Source: Oligoflexus tunisiensis
GTDB lineage: Bacteria; Bdellovibrionota_B; Oligoflexia; Oligoflexales; Oligoflexaceae
Assembly: GCF_001748245.1 (NCBI RefSeq)
Contig: NZ_BDFO01000001.1
Span: forward strand, 2,155,345-2,219,344
Direction of reading: 5' to 3'
DNA length: 64,000 nucleotides
Shown here: positions 54,942 to 64,000 of the stretch, in pieces
How positions within the stretch are numbered: position 1 is the stretch's first letter
Layout: the number at the start of each line of letters is the position of its first letter
Notes under the pieces: model-generated
Database searches by the model: none
Seen by the model: the letters and a program-made list of their open reading frames with translations, nothing else
What the model was told of the DNA's origin: nothing
Program-made: the position numbers and the translations under genes

Positions 54942-56276
54942 GTGGAAAACAACGAAGAAGTCAACGCGATTATACTGACCAAACGTGGCGATATTCGCGA
55001 TGCTGTTCGGCAGGCTTTCAAATCTCAAGGGATCAAACCCGGCGCCATTGTCTCCGCAACCGATGACAAGGAATTCACCGAAAAGCTCGAAGAGAGCGAC
55101 TACTCCATGCTGGTGCTCGATTGGGAGTATGCTCCCGAGAAGGTCAGCCAGATCCTGATCAACAACCGGAAAAAGAGCCGTCTGGAATCGCACCCGGTCT
55201 TCCTGATCGCGGCCCACGAGGATGACAAGATCATCTCCATGGCCCGGGAATTTTTTATTCAATACGTGGCCATCGGCGAGGTGAACATGGACACCATCCG
55301 CAGCCAGATCAAAGGTCTGGTCAAGGATTTCCAGCATGTTTCCCCGGTGCGCAAGATGCTGTTGGCCGTGGAGTCCGCGCTGCAATCGAATCATGTGCCG
55401 CAGGCGACGGAAATGCTGGAGCGCCTCCACGAAAAGCAGCCGGAAAATCAGCGCGTGGCGGTGGAATTGGCCGAATGCTATATCCTTCAGAATGATTGGG
55501 GCCGCGCCGAAACTCTTCTGAAACGCTTTATCAATACCGAAGAGTGCTATGCGCGCATCAAGCATCTTTACGCGCGCTGCCGCATGAAAAATGGTGATCA
55601 CAACGGAGCGATCGCTTCGCTGAAGGGCGCCCAGCTCATCAGCCCTTACAATGTCGAACGGCTGATTGAACTCGGCAACATCTTTCTCAAGATCGACAAA
55701 CCCGAGGAAGCGGAAGCCGCCTTTGAGGAGGTTCTGGATTTTGCGCCGGGTTCCAAGGAAGCCAAGGTCGGCAAGAGCACGAGCAAGATGCTGATGGGCG
55801 AGGTGAATGAAGCCCTGAGTCTGCTCAATGAATTCGCCAGCCCCCGGGAACTCAGTGCGGTCTTCAATACAGCGGCCATTCTTGCCATTCGGCAGAAGCG
55901 ATATGATGCCGGGTTTGAACTCTATCAGAAAGCCCTGCAGCTCCTTGCCAAAAAACCCAAGCTCGTGTCGCGCATTCTTTACAACATGGGCATCGGCTAT
56001 GTGAAATCCGGCAAGCTGGACAAGGGTCTCAAGTGCTTTGAAAAGTCCGCGGAGTCTGATCCGGAATTTGCGGATGCGTCGCACAATATCAAGGTGCTCA
56101 AGACAGCGACGCAAAGTCCTCAGCCACGTTCGCAGGCGGTCGACGACCAGCACGAAATCCTGGACGGGTTGGAGGAACGCTTCACCACGACCATGCCACT
56201 GATTGATGTTGGCACGGAGGACGAGGATGAAGTACAACTCGATGATGTGCTGTCTGACATTGGTAAAGTGGGATAG
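54942..56276 (+). CDS. Receiver-like TPR protein
   Basis: The protein has 444 residues from GTG 54942 with AAGGAG six bases upstream. The N-terminal domain (1-125) is receiver-like, with Asp60 in [10 protein letters not shown], but the usual N-terminal acidic pair is replaced ([10 protein letters not shown]), so phosphorylation may be lost or altered. TPR repeats follow (about 140-400, including [20 protein letters not shown] and [20 protein letters not shown]). An acidic tail ([16 protein letters not shown]) ends the protein. It overlaps neither neighbour but starts 79 bases after pabB and ends two before folE, so it is in the same transcript. Confidence 0.78.
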   Translation: MENNEEVNAIILTKRGDIRDAVRQAFKSQGIKPGAIVSATDDKEFTEKLEESDYSMLVLDWEYAPEKVSQILINNRKKSRLESHPVFLIAAHEDDKIISMAREFFIQYVAIGEVNMDTIRSQIKGLVKDFQHVSPVRKMLLAVESALQSNHVPQATEMLERLHEKQPENQRVAVELAECYILQNDWGRAETLLKRFINTEECYARIKHLYARCRMKNGDHNGAIASLKGAQLISPYNVERLIELGNIFLKIDKPEEAEAAFEEVLDFAPGSKEAKVGKSTSKMLMGEVNEALSLLNEFASPRELSAVFNTAAILAIRQKRYDAGFELYQKALQLLAKKPKLVSRILYNMGIGYVKSGKLDKGLKCFEKSAESDPEFADASHNIKVLKTATQSPQPRSQAVDDQHEILDGLEERFTTTMPLIDVGTEDEDEVQLDDVLSDIGKVG

Positions 56277-56278
56277 AT

Positions 56279-56857
56279 ATGACACGAAATTTTAATGAAG
56301 CCAAACACCAGGAAGGCCTGCGAGCCCTTCTGAGAGACCTGGGTGAGGATCCGGATCGCGACGGACTGCAGAAAACTCCACATCGGTTTCTGCGCAGTTT
56401 TCAATTCCTGACCAGTGGTTATGAAAAGGATGTGCCGAAGATTCTGCAGCAGGCCCTGTTCGATGTCGATTTCCAGGATATGGTGATCGTGCGGAATATC
56501 GAATTCTATAGCCTATGCGAACATCACCTCCTGCCTTTTTACGGCAAGGTTCATGTCGGCTATATTCCCAGCAATAAAGTGGTCGGTCTGTCCAAGATCC
56601 CGCGGGTGGTGGAAGCCTATGCGCGCCGTCTGCAGGTCCAGGAGCGCATGACTCATCAGATTGCGGAGTCCATCCAGACCGTTCTGCAGCCTCAGGGCGT
56701 GGGTGTGGTGATCGAAGCCTTTCACTTCTGCATGATGATGCGTGGCGTGGAGAAACGCGAGAGTTTCACCACCACGAGCTCCATGCAGGGCGTCTTTCAA
56801 AAGAATGAAACACGCCAGGAATTTTTAAATCTGGTGCGCAGTCCGGTCCGTCCCTGA
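56279..56857 (+). CDS. folE: GTP cyclohydrolase I
   Basis: The protein has 192 residues. It opens the folate or tetrahydropterin pathway by making 7,8-dihydroneopterin triphosphate from GTP. Zinc ligands Cys80, His83 and Cys151 are visible in [14 protein letters not shown] and [10 protein letters not shown], with the family sequences [20 protein letters not shown] and [16 protein letters not shown]. Start two bases after the receiver-TPR gene. Its last 33 bases overlap the convergent sensor gene. Genomic association with pabB fits a folate role. Confidence 0.95.
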   Translation: MTRNFNEAKHQEGLRALLRDLGEDPDRDGLQKTPHRFLRSFQFLTSGYEKDVPKILQQALFDVDFQDMVIVRNIEFYSLCEHHLLPFYGKVHVGYIPSNKVVGLSKIPRVVEAYARRLQVQERMTHQIAESIQTVLQPQGVGVVIEAFHFCMMMRGVEKRESFTTTSSMQGVFQKNETRQEFLNLVRSPVRP

Positions 56858-58693
56858 GGACGCCGCCTTCACCAGCGGTTTTTCATCCCAGATCAAGGCC
56901 ATCGCCTGGATGCCCTGCAGAGGGGGCAGCCGGGTTATTTTCATGCCATAGCCTTGCAGAAGCTGCATGGCCAGGTGCTGGTGCTGTTCCCCGGCGCGTG
57001 GCAGCTGCTGGATCAGGCTGTCATCATCCGTCGGTCCGCGCAGCGAGAGCACCAGAATCATCTTGTCGTCACGTTTCTTGCACTGGTAATGCAGAGTCGG
57101 TGCGGCCCAGCCCCGCTCACGGGCCAGTTCGATCAGAGCCATCTGACAATGATAAAGAACCGAGTGCAGCGTGCTCTGCGGGATCTGCAGATGATGCAGT
57201 TCATGGTCTTCCGCCAGATTCTCATAATGCAGCTGCAGTTCCTTTTCCTGCATCGCGATCAGGGACTGACTGTCGATGATGAGCCGATGCAGGGACCTGC
57301 TGCCTTTGTCCGCGCCACCCATGAGGCGATGCCAGTGTTCGGCCAGCTGCACATTGTCCTTGAGATCCTGCAGGAGCTTTTGGGAAAGCAGCGTGACATT
57401 GATCGCGTGAGTGCTGAGATCCTGGCTGGATTCGATCAGTATGCGCACGGTTTTTTCCAGCTCCGATTCCCCGTGTTCATCCACCCGTTCCGCCATCGAA
57501 CGAACCAGTTTGCGCGGCGCCACCGTGCGGAGTTCATCCGCCCAGCGTTGACCCAGCTCAAAAAGTTTTTGGGAGGGACGGACCAGCTGTTTGGCTGCCA
57601 GATGGGAAATATCCTCGCCGAGGCTGTGAATATCCTGAAGTTTTTCCAGATGCGCCTGGGCGGAACCATTCATCTGCTGATGCAGGGAACGGGCCTTCTG
57701 CAGCCAGGCCTGCTCCACCTGCCGATCCAGAAGGCGTGCTTCCAGACCGACGATCTGCTGGGAAAGACTGTGGCTGTGCTGACGACAGGTCTGCAGCTGA
57801 TCGTAATTGCGTTTCACGATGCGGCTCAGGCTTTCACGAATGGATGTGATCGGATTGGCATCTGCTGTTTCCGCAGTCCCCTCGGGAGTGTCCACATGGA
57901 GATCCCTGGCCCACTGCCTGAGGCTTGCAACATCCTTTCTGATCTGCGCTTCCCTTTTTTGCAGCTGACGGATCACGTTATAAAATGCGAGCAGAAAGAG
58001 AGCCATCGCCACCAAAAGCGGTTGCATGAACGTCACCGGCTCCTTCTGCAGGACCGCTGGGTAAAAACGCAGCAAAGGATGGTGGGAATAAAGATCCGCC
58101 GGGCTGGCTTCAAAAACCACCGAGGCGGGCCGCTCCCCCTGCGGGGTTCCAATGCCCAGCTCCAGACTGCGAAAGCGGTCGCGCAAACCGTGGTGCGAAA
58201 GGATCCAGCTTTGTTTCAAACCGGTTGAAATCAAGAGGAACATCCGGCGGTCACCCAGCAAACCCAGCGGCATGACCCATTCCAGATTCGGATGGTCGTC
58301 CGTCATGCGCCACTGAAATTGACCCTGCGTGAGTGCGCGATCCTGCAAGGGACAATCGGTGCTGAGGAGCAGTCCCTGTTCGGAATGCGCGAGATACTTG
58401 CAATCCTGATCGAGGATGGCCAGCTGATCGATGCGACCGGGAACGACATAGCCACCGAGAATGCGACTGGCCGCACCGTAAGCCTCAACATTCAGATCCT
58501 GGGTCAGCACGGGATTGCTTTTCAGCTCACGCCCCAGTTCCGCCAGCTGCAGACGGGTTGTTTGCAAGGCCTGCTCATACTGAAAGCGGGCCTGCTGAAA
58601 CTGGCTTTGGAACTGTAAAAGGGGACTTTGGCCCATCAGGATGGCCACGAGAGGCAGAATTGCCGCAAAGAGAGAAACGAGGGCTCGGGTCAC
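56825..58693 (-). CDS. Membrane-bound sensor-like protein, degenerate kinase end
   Basis: The protein has 622 residues with an N-terminal membrane segment (about 3-22), a periplasmic sensor region (about 23-220, [20 protein letters not shown]) and a second membrane segment (about 222-242). A cytoplasmic part is mostly coiled coil (about 245-500). The C-terminal 120 residues ([52 protein letters not shown]) look like a HATPase fold that has lost its N and G boxes. So it is probably a non-catalytic sensor or scaffold. It overlaps the 3' end of folE by 33 bases on the opposite strand. Confidence 0.65.
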   Translation of the reverse strand: MTRALVSLFAAILPLVAILMGQSPLLQFQSQFQQARFQYEQALQTTRLQLAELGRELKSNPVLTQDLNVEAYGAASRILGGYVVPGRIDQLAILDQDCKYLAHSEQGLLLSTDCPLQDRALTQGQFQWRMTDDHPNLEWVMPLGLLGDRRMFLLISTGLKQSWILSHHGLRDRFRSLELGIGTPQGERPASVVFEASPADLYSHHPLLRFYPAVLQKEPVTFMQPLLVAMALFLLAFYNVIRQLQKREAQIRKDVASLRQWARDLHVDTPEGTAETADANPITSIRESLSRIVKRNYDQLQTCRQHSHSLSQQIVGLEARLLDRQVEQAWLQKARSLHQQMNGSAQAHLEKLQDIHSLGEDISHLAAKQLVRPSQKLFELGQRWADELRTVAPRKLVRSMAERVDEHGESELEKTVRILIESSQDLSTHAINVTLLSQKLLQDLKDNVQLAEHWHRLMGGADKGSRSLHRLIIDSQSLIAMQEKELQLHYENLAEDHELHHLQIPQSTLHSVLYHCQMALIELARERGWAAPTLHYQCKKRDDKMILVLSLRGPTDDDSLIQQLPRAGEQHQHLAMQLLQGYGMKITRLPPLQGIQAMALIWDEKPLVKAASSGTDRTAHQI

Positions 58694-58837
58694 GTTCAGT
58701 CTCCGCCAGGATTGAAATTTGTTTTTTCATGTTACCTTTGGCTCTTTGGAAAGGTCCATGAAAATTCCAGGATCCGATGGACGATAACGGCTATCCCCGG
58801 TAGGATAGGGGCTTCGGATTTCGGCGGGAATAACTGC

Positions 58838-60130
58838 ATGCGTTCGTCAGAATTCAAAAGCGCCCTCATCGTTACCCTGCTCAGTATGATCCTCCTCCGG
58901 CTCGTCTGGATGGATTTGCGATCCTATGTCATCACTTATGCCCCGCAGAATCGTTACGCTCTGGATCGCAGTGAAGCCAGTGGCCACTGCCGTCGTTCCT
59001 TCAGTCTCAGACAAATTGGTCCCGAAAAACCGACACAAGGGAGTTGGGAAAGGCCGGGCTGGGCGGATTCCCGCGTTTATCAAAAACTGGTGCTCGCCAG
59101 CTGTCGCAATGGTGTTTTGCATGAGGCCAGCTTTGTGCGCTACAACCAGGGCCTTTTGATTGCCTGCCTCGTCGCGTGCGTGCTCCTGACCCGGGTGATG
59201 GCACGTTCCTGGATCGTGGGCTTGATTGTGGCTGTGGCCCTCCTGAGTCGCGGCCGGCTGATCGCCGCGAATGGACAAATTTCCGGTGATGCGCTGATCG
59301 CGGTGGGTCTTGCCCTCTGGGCCATGTGCCTTGGGCATTGGCTGCGCTCCGGATCCTGGTGGGTGTATCTCGCGTCCTATGTCGTGGTCGCTGTGCTGAT
59401 GACTTTGGATCCCGGGACGGCCCTGCTGGGTTTCGCGCCGCCTTTGGCTCTCGCGATCTGGCGGCCCATCCTCCGACGCAAGATGGAGCGCCGTGTGGTG
59501 CCGGCGGAACCGGTCAGTCGTGATGTGAAGCTCTGGAAGCGTTGGGGTGAACTGCTGAATCTTTCGCTGGGGCCCGCGCCCGACGCCCCTTTGTCCGGGG
59601 GACTCTTTCGTCCGCTGCCGGATGGCATTCGTCCACTGGTCGGTCAGCCGCGTTTTCAGAATGCCCTCAAAACCTTTACCATCATGGGCGCTGCCCTGCT
59701 CGGCATCATGCTTATCGTGCAGTTCATGGTTGGGAAATACGGACCCTTGCCGCTGCAGCCCGTGACCGGCTCGGCGATCCGCATGTGGTTGCGGGGTTTT
59801 TTAAGTCCCCTGGATCGTGACTCGGGTCTGGGTATACTCATGATGATCCTGGCTCTAACCTGGCGCTCCCGCTGGCTGCCCTATCTCAGGCCCCTGGTGA
59901 ATCTGGTGGGAGCGGGCATCATCTTCTCGGCCCTGGGCTCCGCTTTTATGGATCTGATCTACCTGCCGCAACCCGCAGAACGCCTTTGGCTGGGCACACG
60001 CCTCCTTATCCTTTGGGAACCGGTGCTCATGACCCTCGGGATGCTGGCCTTCTATCAAATGATTCTCAGCCTGCTCGGACGCCTGGATCGGATTCCCAGT
60101 CTGACCCGTTTCCTTAAAGCCTTAAAATAG
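58838..60130 (+). CDS. Polytopic inner-membrane protein
   Basis: The protein has 430 residues from ATG 58838, with a first membrane segment at about 8-24 (ALIVTLLSMILLRLVWMDL). A periplasmic loop (about 30-100) precedes seven to nine further segments (LLIACLVACVLLTRVM, LIVAVALLSRGRLIAA, IMGAALLGIMLIVQFM, LGIIFSALG-like and others). A mid-protein basic cytoplasmic loop (ILRRKMERRVVPAEPVSRDV) is present. The layout resembles GT-C or dolichyl-mannosyltransferase-like membrane proteins, but no catalytic motif is certain. Function unknown. Confidence 0.6.
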   Translation: MRSSEFKSALIVTLLSMILLRLVWMDLRSYVITYAPQNRYALDRSEASGHCRRSFSLRQIGPEKPTQGSWERPGWADSRVYQKLVLASCRNGVLHEASFVRYNQGLLIACLVACVLLTRVMARSWIVGLIVAVALLSRGRLIAANGQISGDALIAVGLALWAMCLGHWLRSGSWWVYLASYVVVAVLMTLDPGTALLGFAPPLALAIWRPILRRKMERRVVPAEPVSRDVKLWKRWGELLNLSLGPAPDAPLSGGLFRPLPDGIRPLVGQPRFQNALKTFTIMGAALLGIMLIVQFMVGKYGPLPLQPVTGSAIRMWLRGFLSPLDRDSGLGILMMILALTWRSRWLPYLRPLVNLVGAGIIFSALGSAFMDLIYLPQPAERLWLGTRLLILWEPVLMTLGMLAFYQMILSLLGRLDRIPSLTRFLKALK

Positions 60131-60430
60131 AAGTTCAATCCCCCTCTTTTTGCCAATTCAAATAAATTTCCTTGGAAATTCATCAGAGACGGTTTTGATG
60201 AAAAGAGGAAATCCTTTGCCGTAAATTTTAACTCCAGCGCCGGTCACGACCCCTTTTTCAGCCTCTGAATATCACGGGTGACTTTTCGCGTTTTTAAAAT
60301 TACACCAATAACGTCGTGATGAAAAACCAAGTCAGTTTTTGGGAAACCTCTCAATCGCGTTTGGGGAACGACGATAGGAGGGTTATGGATTTTGGCAATC
60401 ACTCACACTGACTTTCTGGAGGTTTTTATC
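60131..60430 (+). promoter_or_regulatory. Flagellin upstream region
   Basis: AT-rich 300-base region before the flagellin gene. AATTTCC/GGAAATT (60165-60171 and 60174-60180) is a compact palindrome with TT centre. TAAATTTT...GCCGGTCA near 60222 resembles a flagellar sigma28 promoter, but the spacer is too short to trust. GGAGG six bases before ATG 60431 is the ribosome binding site. Confidence 0.35.
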
Positions 60431-61309
60431 ATGGGTTTGCGCATCAAGACCAACGTTCCTTCGCTCATCGCTCAACGTCGTCTTTCGAACACGACTGCCG
60501 ACATGCAGAGCAACATGGAAAAGCTCTCGAGCGGACAACGCATCAACAAATCAGCGGATGACGCGGCGGGTCTTGCCATCTCTGAAACCATGACCGGTAA
60601 GATTCGTTCCATGTCCCAGGCCCAGCGTAATGCCAACGACGGTATTTCCCTGATTCAGGTGGCGGAAGGCAGCATGAACGAGATCAGCAGCATTCTGATC
60701 CGTATGCGCGAACTGGCGACTCAATCCGCTTCCGATACGATTGGCAACCTGGAACGTTCCTACACCAACAAGGAATACACCCAGCTGGTGGATGAAATCG
60801 ACCGGATCGCCAATACCACGGAATTCAATGGTTTGAATCTGCTCGGTGGATCGGACAAAAATAACGGCATCGGCAATCTCACGATTCACGTCGGTGCCGG
60901 TGATGGTCTGGTGGAAAACACGGATACGATCAACATCGATATTGATTCAGTCAAACTCGACACGGAAGTTCTGGGGCTGGGGGCTGAAGCGGAAATCGGT
61001 CCCGTGGAAGCCGACGGTGACTTTGATCGGCAGACGGCAGCTGAAAAGCTGACAACGATCGACAACGCGATCAAGACTGTGGCCGGAAACCGCGCCACTC
61101 TCGGTGCGAAGCAGTCCCGTCTGACTTCGACGATCAATAACCTGGGTGTACAGATTGAAAACATGTCGACCAGCCGAAGCCGCATCCGCGATGTGGACTT
61201 TGCTGAAGTGACGGCACAGTTTACGCAGAACCGCATTCTGGGTCAGGCTGGGTCCTCTGTTTTGGCTCAGGCAAGCTCCATCCCAGAGCTGGCCCTGAAA
61301 CTTCTGTAA
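60431..61309 (+). CDS. fliC: Flagellin
   Basis: The protein has 292 residues. The conserved termini are intact: MGLRIKTNVPSLIAQRRLSN, MEKLSSGQRINKSADDAAGL and AISETMTGKIRSMSQAQRN at the N-terminus; SRIRDVDFAEVTAQFTQNRI and GSSVLAQASSIPELALKLL at the C-terminus. The variable middle (about 150-230) is short, giving a compact filament protein. GGAGG six bases upstream fixes the start at 60431; an ATG about 39 bases earlier is not used. No other flagellar gene lies in the window, so it sits away from a flagellar cluster. Confidence 0.93.
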   Translation: MGLRIKTNVPSLIAQRRLSNTTADMQSNMEKLSSGQRINKSADDAAGLAISETMTGKIRSMSQAQRNANDGISLIQVAEGSMNEISSILIRMRELATQSASDTIGNLERSYTNKEYTQLVDEIDRIANTTEFNGLNLLGGSDKNNGIGNLTIHVGAGDGLVENTDTINIDIDSVKLDTEVLGLGAEAEIGPVEADGDFDRQTAAEKLTTIDNAIKTVAGNRATLGAKQSRLTSTINNLGVQIENMSTSRSRIRDVDFAEVTAQFTQNRILGQAGSSVLAQASSIPELALKLL

Positions 61310-61357
61310 GCACAATAGCTGGATTGTCTTAGGGCAGTCAGTTGTGATGTTTGTGGA

Positions 61358-61384
61358 GTGACAGGGGGGTCTCCTCCCTGTCAC
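61358..61384 (+). terminator. Hairpin terminator after flagellin gene
   Basis: GTGACAGGG (61358-61366) and CCCTGTCAC (61376-61384) form a perfect nine-base stem, loop GGGTCTCCT, about 50 bases past the stop. CTTCCTCCTATTT follows. Confidence 0.65.
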
Positions 61385-61471
61385 CTTCCTCCTATTTGCG
61401 GCTTCAACTCGGTCCAGACCGGGTGATAGAATGAAGCAGCAGTGGATTGGCCTGAAGGAAGCGGAGGATAC

Positions 61472-62302
61472 ATGTCCAGGTTGTTGCTCGTTCTGCTATG
61501 CTGTGTGGCCTTATCGTGTGTGACCAAGAGACCTTTGGAGGACGGGCCCGCTTCGTCCCAAAGCCAACGACCCAGTCCGGCAGCAACGCCGGCGCCGACA
61601 CCGGGGACGGCACGTGAAGCGCCGATACCCCATCCTGGTGGCGACTGCCAGGCGTTGCCGGCGGGAATCAAGCTGCCTTATTACATCAGCAGCGCTTCCG
61701 TCGTGGTGATTGGTTTCCTGAAAAAGTGTCAAACCGTCGATGGACAGGAAGGCTTTCAGCGTGGAAGCAGCTGGACTGCGATGGGCTTTCCCTGTACAGG
61801 AGGCCGTGGTCGCATCGATAAGAAAGGCGACAATACGCCGAGTCTTGTGACCTTTCATCTACAGAATTCCTGTCCCATGCTGCCCAGTCGCACCGAGGAT
61901 GTCGAAGTTCTGGTTCGCCAGACATTGAAAATCCCCGTGGACTCGCGCTTGATTGCCTATTATCCACTCTCCGTGGATTACTGGGAATTCGTGGATTCCA
62001 CCGAGGCGGATGTGGGCTACCGGCCGGAAATTTATACACCGCCGGCGATCACGCAAAACTGGCAAAAGTTTTCGACCAAAAATGAGCCGTTGAACGTTCG
62101 TCTTTATGGGCGTGAGAATGCCTGGGAGCCAGGCCGGAAACTTTATGAAGTGCAGGCGCAGCTGTATGCGGAAGGTCGCAACACCTTCCGCCTTCAGGTG
62201 ACGTCAGCCCGCGTTTTGGATGATGCAGGGAGAAAAGCGGTGAAGGAACGCTGCGAAGGCCTGCGGCCTCGACGGGATTGTTCGCGTGCTTTCGGTCTGT
62301 GA
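61472..62302 (+). CDS. Putative lipoprotein with cysteine-rich domain
   Basis: The protein has 276 residues from ATG 61472 with GGAGG four bases upstream. Signal MSRLLLVLLCCVALSC with lipobox ALSC (Cys16) and a Pro/Ala/Thr-rich linker to about 55. The mature domain has a set of cysteines (GDCQAL, KKCQTV, FPCTGG, NSCPML, ERCEGL, RDCSRA) that may form three disulfides. No catalytic motif is recognised. It is convergent with the TPR lipoprotein (six-base gap). Function unknown. Confidence 0.7.
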   Translation: MSRLLLVLLCCVALSCVTKRPLEDGPASSQSQRPSPAATPAPTPGTAREAPIPHPGGDCQALPAGIKLPYYISSASVVVIGFLKKCQTVDGQEGFQRGSSWTAMGFPCTGGRGRIDKKGDNTPSLVTFHLQNSCPMLPSRTEDVEVLVRQTLKIPVDSRLIAYYPLSVDYWEFVDSTEADVGYRPEIYTPPAITQNWQKFSTKNEPLNVRLYGRENAWEPGRKLYEVQAQLYAEGRNTFRLQVTSARVLDDAGRKAVKERCEGLRPRRDCSRAFGL

Positions 62303-62308
62303 CCTGAG

Positions 62309-63070
62309 TCAGAATTCGGTCGCCGGGCGAATTTTGCGATTTTTTTTGCCTTTGGACTGGGGCTTGCCAGGGACGGCTTTCTGTTGCAGCTCCAGCCTTT
62401 TTTTTAGGCGTTCGAGGCCTTTTTGCAGGGCGCGATCCTTGGGATCCAGTTCCGCCGCCCGCAGCCAGGCTCTCTCGGCCAGCTGCAAATCCCCCGTTTT
62501 CATCAGAATGGTGCCCTTCATTTTATAAAGCCGGGCGGCATTCGGATAAAAGGTCAGCAGCTGATTCACTTCGATCAGTGCATATTCATAATCACGTTTT
62601 TTATAAAGCTCCATGATCCTGGCCAGGCCGAGCGTATAACTCGGACCCTGTTCGGGACCTTCCGCCGCGCCCACACCCATCGCCTCTTCCAGCATGGACC
62701 GCTCGCGCTCCTGATCCTGACTGGGGCCAGGCATGGTGGATAAAAGCTCGCGGTCCGTGATCTGGGGGTTGTGCACTTTCACCTTGTCCTCTTCCACGGG
62801 CAGGGCGGTCATGGGAATGCTGATATCGTAGTCATCGGCGCCATGCGGAATCTCCACGATGTATTCCGCGCCGCCTTTTACGCTGCGAATGATAAAGCGG
62901 TCACTGCTCGCATCCCGGCCGATGGGCCTTGTTTCGTCGGCAAAAGGGTAGGAGATCGTGCCTTCGACCAGGGTTTGATACTGGTCGGTGGTCTGCCGGC
63001 AGCTGCCCAGCAGAAGGCTCAGGAGCGGCAGGGCTCCCTTACATGTTGTAGCTAACCGCCACATCCGCAC
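62309..63070 (-). CDS. TPR-containing lipoprotein
   Basis: The protein has 253 residues starting MRMWRLATTCKGALPLLSLL with lipobox LGSC at about residue 24. The middle part has a PEGA-like or beta-rich segment (FIIRSVKGGAEYIVEIPHGA). One or two TPRs follow (about 145-215, YEYALIEVNQLLTFYPNAAR and MKTGDLQLAERAWLRAAELD). The tail is Lys-rich (KGKKNRKIRPATEF). Its start overlaps the 3' end of the upstream gene by 32 bases, so the genes are coupled. It is probably an assembly factor working with that upstream protein. Confidence 0.72.
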   Translation of the reverse strand: MRMWRLATTCKGALPLLSLLLGSCRQTTDQYQTLVEGTISYPFADETRPIGRDASSDRFIIRSVKGGAEYIVEIPHGADDYDISIPMTALPVEEDKVKVHNPQITDRELLSTMPGPSQDQERERSMLEEAMGVGAAEGPEQGPSYTLGLARIMELYKKRDYEYALIEVNQLLTFYPNAARLYKMKGTILMKTGDLQLAERAWLRAAELDPKDRALQKGLERLKKRLELQQKAVPGKPQSKGKKNRKIRPATEF

Positions 63071-64000
63071 CGACTCCCCCTGATATTTTCACAAATTTGC
63101 CATCCAAAAGGATGTTGGCCGGTCCCACCAGAATCAGCGAAGCATTCACTGAGAAGCGGCGACCCAGATAGGTATCGAGCCCGGTACGCAGGGTCGGAGC
63201 CATATAGCCCGACGCCAGATGCAGGCCGAGCGCCGCATTCACACCGTAACGAACTTCATTGTAGGATTCGAGCGTACCGAGGAAATTATGGGCATAGAGC
63301 GCAAAGACTCCGAGGGCGTTGGTGAAGGGTTTGGCCTTCCGCTCGGTGCTTTCCTCCGGCTCAGTCGTTTCTGGTTCGGGACCCTCGGATGGGTAATCGC
63401 TGAGCAAGGCGCTGGCCGCCATGTTCAACGTCAGTAGAAGACCAAATTCATTGTGGCGATTGTCAAACCTCTCCGTGCCGCGCACGTGCAGGGTCAGAAC
63501 ACTTTTCTCCCGCGCCGTTGGCTCAACATTGGGGATGGAACCGCCACCAAAGCCAATCAGATAACGAAAGTCCGGCGTGTATTCGTCACTGGTCCGGGCC
63601 TTTTCAATCTGGCTGTAGTCGATGGCGAGTTTTTGAAAGCGCGTCTTGAGGGTTTCGCTATTGTAGGTGCGGGTCCAGACCATTTCCTTGTTGCTGCTTT
63701 CAAAGATCTGCAGCGCCAGCACCATATGCGTGGTGTGATAGACCAGCACCACATCCATGAAGTTTTCAATGCCGAGCTGATTGGCAGCCCGGTTCATATC
63801 ATCCGTATTGGTTGTGGGGGAGCTGATCAGCAGCTTGTCATCCACGATGCGGGTGTTTTTGGTTTTGCAGGGCAGGCAGCTGATCATGCGAATCTTGGAA
63901 TTTTCCCGGATGCGTTCGGCGACCAGCAGCTCCACATAGTTTTCATAGGTGCGCGGCAGGGATTCGCTGACCGAGACTTTGCGGATGGAGAGGTTTTTCA
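63039..64000 (-). CDS. Envelope protein, FlgO/CsgG-like N-terminal part, N-terminus outside the window
   Basis: The minus-strand frame is open from 64000 to the stop at 63039, 320 codons, and its start lies beyond the window. The N-terminal visible part (YENYVELLVAERIRENSKIR, DDMNRAANQLGIENFMDVVL, IFESSNKEMVWTRTYNSETL) resembles FlgO or CsgG-type domains that act at the outer membrane, a tentative likeness. The C-terminal half (about 200-320) has beta-barrel-like stretches (GVNAALGLHLASGYMAPTLR, RFSVNASLILVGPANILLDG) and ends in AVSYNM. Probably a periplasmic or outer-membrane protein. It overlaps the TPR lipoprotein start, so both act together. Confidence 0.65.
   Translation of the reverse strand, partial: KNLSIRKVSVSESLPRTYENYVELLVAERIRENSKIRMISCLPCKTKNTRIVDDKLLISSPTTNTDDMNRAANQLGIENFMDVVLVYHTTHMVLALQIFESSNKEMVWTRTYNSETLKTRFQKLAIDYSQIEKARTSDEYTPDFRYLIGFGGGSIPNVEPTAREKSVLTLHVRGTERFDNRHNEFGLLLTLNMAASALLSDYPSEGPEPETTEPEESTERKAKPFTNALGVFALYAHNFLGTLESYNEVRYGVNAALGLHLASGYMAPTLRTGLDTYLGRRFSVNASLILVGPANILLDGKFVKISGGVGADVAVSYNM

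Noticed and set aside
60222..60250. Sigma28 promoter upstream of flagellin
   Set aside because: The TAAA and GCCG elements are present but the spacer is too short by two or more bases.

Overview
The window comes from a Gram-negative bacterium. Two-membrane features include a TamA/TamB-like pair, small outer-membrane barrels, many lipobox signal peptides, c-type cytochromes, a flagellin and chemotaxis proteins. Moderately high-GC coding, abundant lipoproteins and TPR proteins, a multidomain biotin carboxylase of eukaryotic layout and a STAS-CheA-CheW cluster fit a Bdellovibrionota/Oligoflexia-like or other former deltaproteobacterial lineage. That placement is inference: there is no rRNA or tRNA here.

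Layout. 1-7 kb is accessory DNA. It holds a large lipoprotein cut by the window edge, a graveyard of broken genes (an in-frame stop, a frameshift, headless fragments), and an AT-rich module at 4.1-6.6 kb: a glycine-rich small protein with aromatic tripeptides, a radical SAM/SPASM enzyme of the cyclophane-maturase type, and a membrane-anchored partner. I read this module as a candidate uncharacterised RiPP system. 7-15 kb holds secreted or anchored proteins (a lipoprotein alpha/beta hydrolase, a trypsin-like protease, a HEAT-like protein, a TPR protein) and a decayed cheW copy. 15.5-20.4 kb is a chemotaxis operon (STAS-like protein, cheA with seven copies of an acidic motif, cheW), followed downstream by a small barrel protein and a proline-rich protein. 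20.5-26.0 kb is a single 1.8k-residue biotin-dependent carboxylase with a perfect palindrome in its upstream region.

26.6-31.8 kb encodes exported lipoproteins: a GH2-like glycosidase, a di-heme oxidoreductase, a cadherin-like protein and an SGNH hydrolase. 32-36 kb is a TamA/TamB pair. 36.1-38.2 kb carries a response regulator and histidine kinase with a long out-of-frame overlap, plus an OmpR-type regulator. 38.8-49.8 kb contains a secreted Vps62-like protein with cysteine repeats, an M3 peptidase, a membrane cytochrome, enolase, leucyl aminopeptidase, a VWA lipoprotein, a ThrE-type exporter and a cytochrome lipoprotein. 50-53.4 kb has mutY with a histone H1-like coiled-coil protein, then an enoyl-CoA hydratase/3-hydroxyacyl-CoA dehydrogenase pair. 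53.6-56.9 kb carries two folate genes (pabB, folE) around a receiver-TPR protein. 56.8-64 kb has a membrane sensor, a polytopic membrane protein, a flagellin and three envelope proteins, the last cut by the window edge.

No CRISPR array, tRNA, rRNA or intact insertion sequence was seen. Start codons were chosen mainly from Shine-Dalgarno spacing and signal-peptide position.
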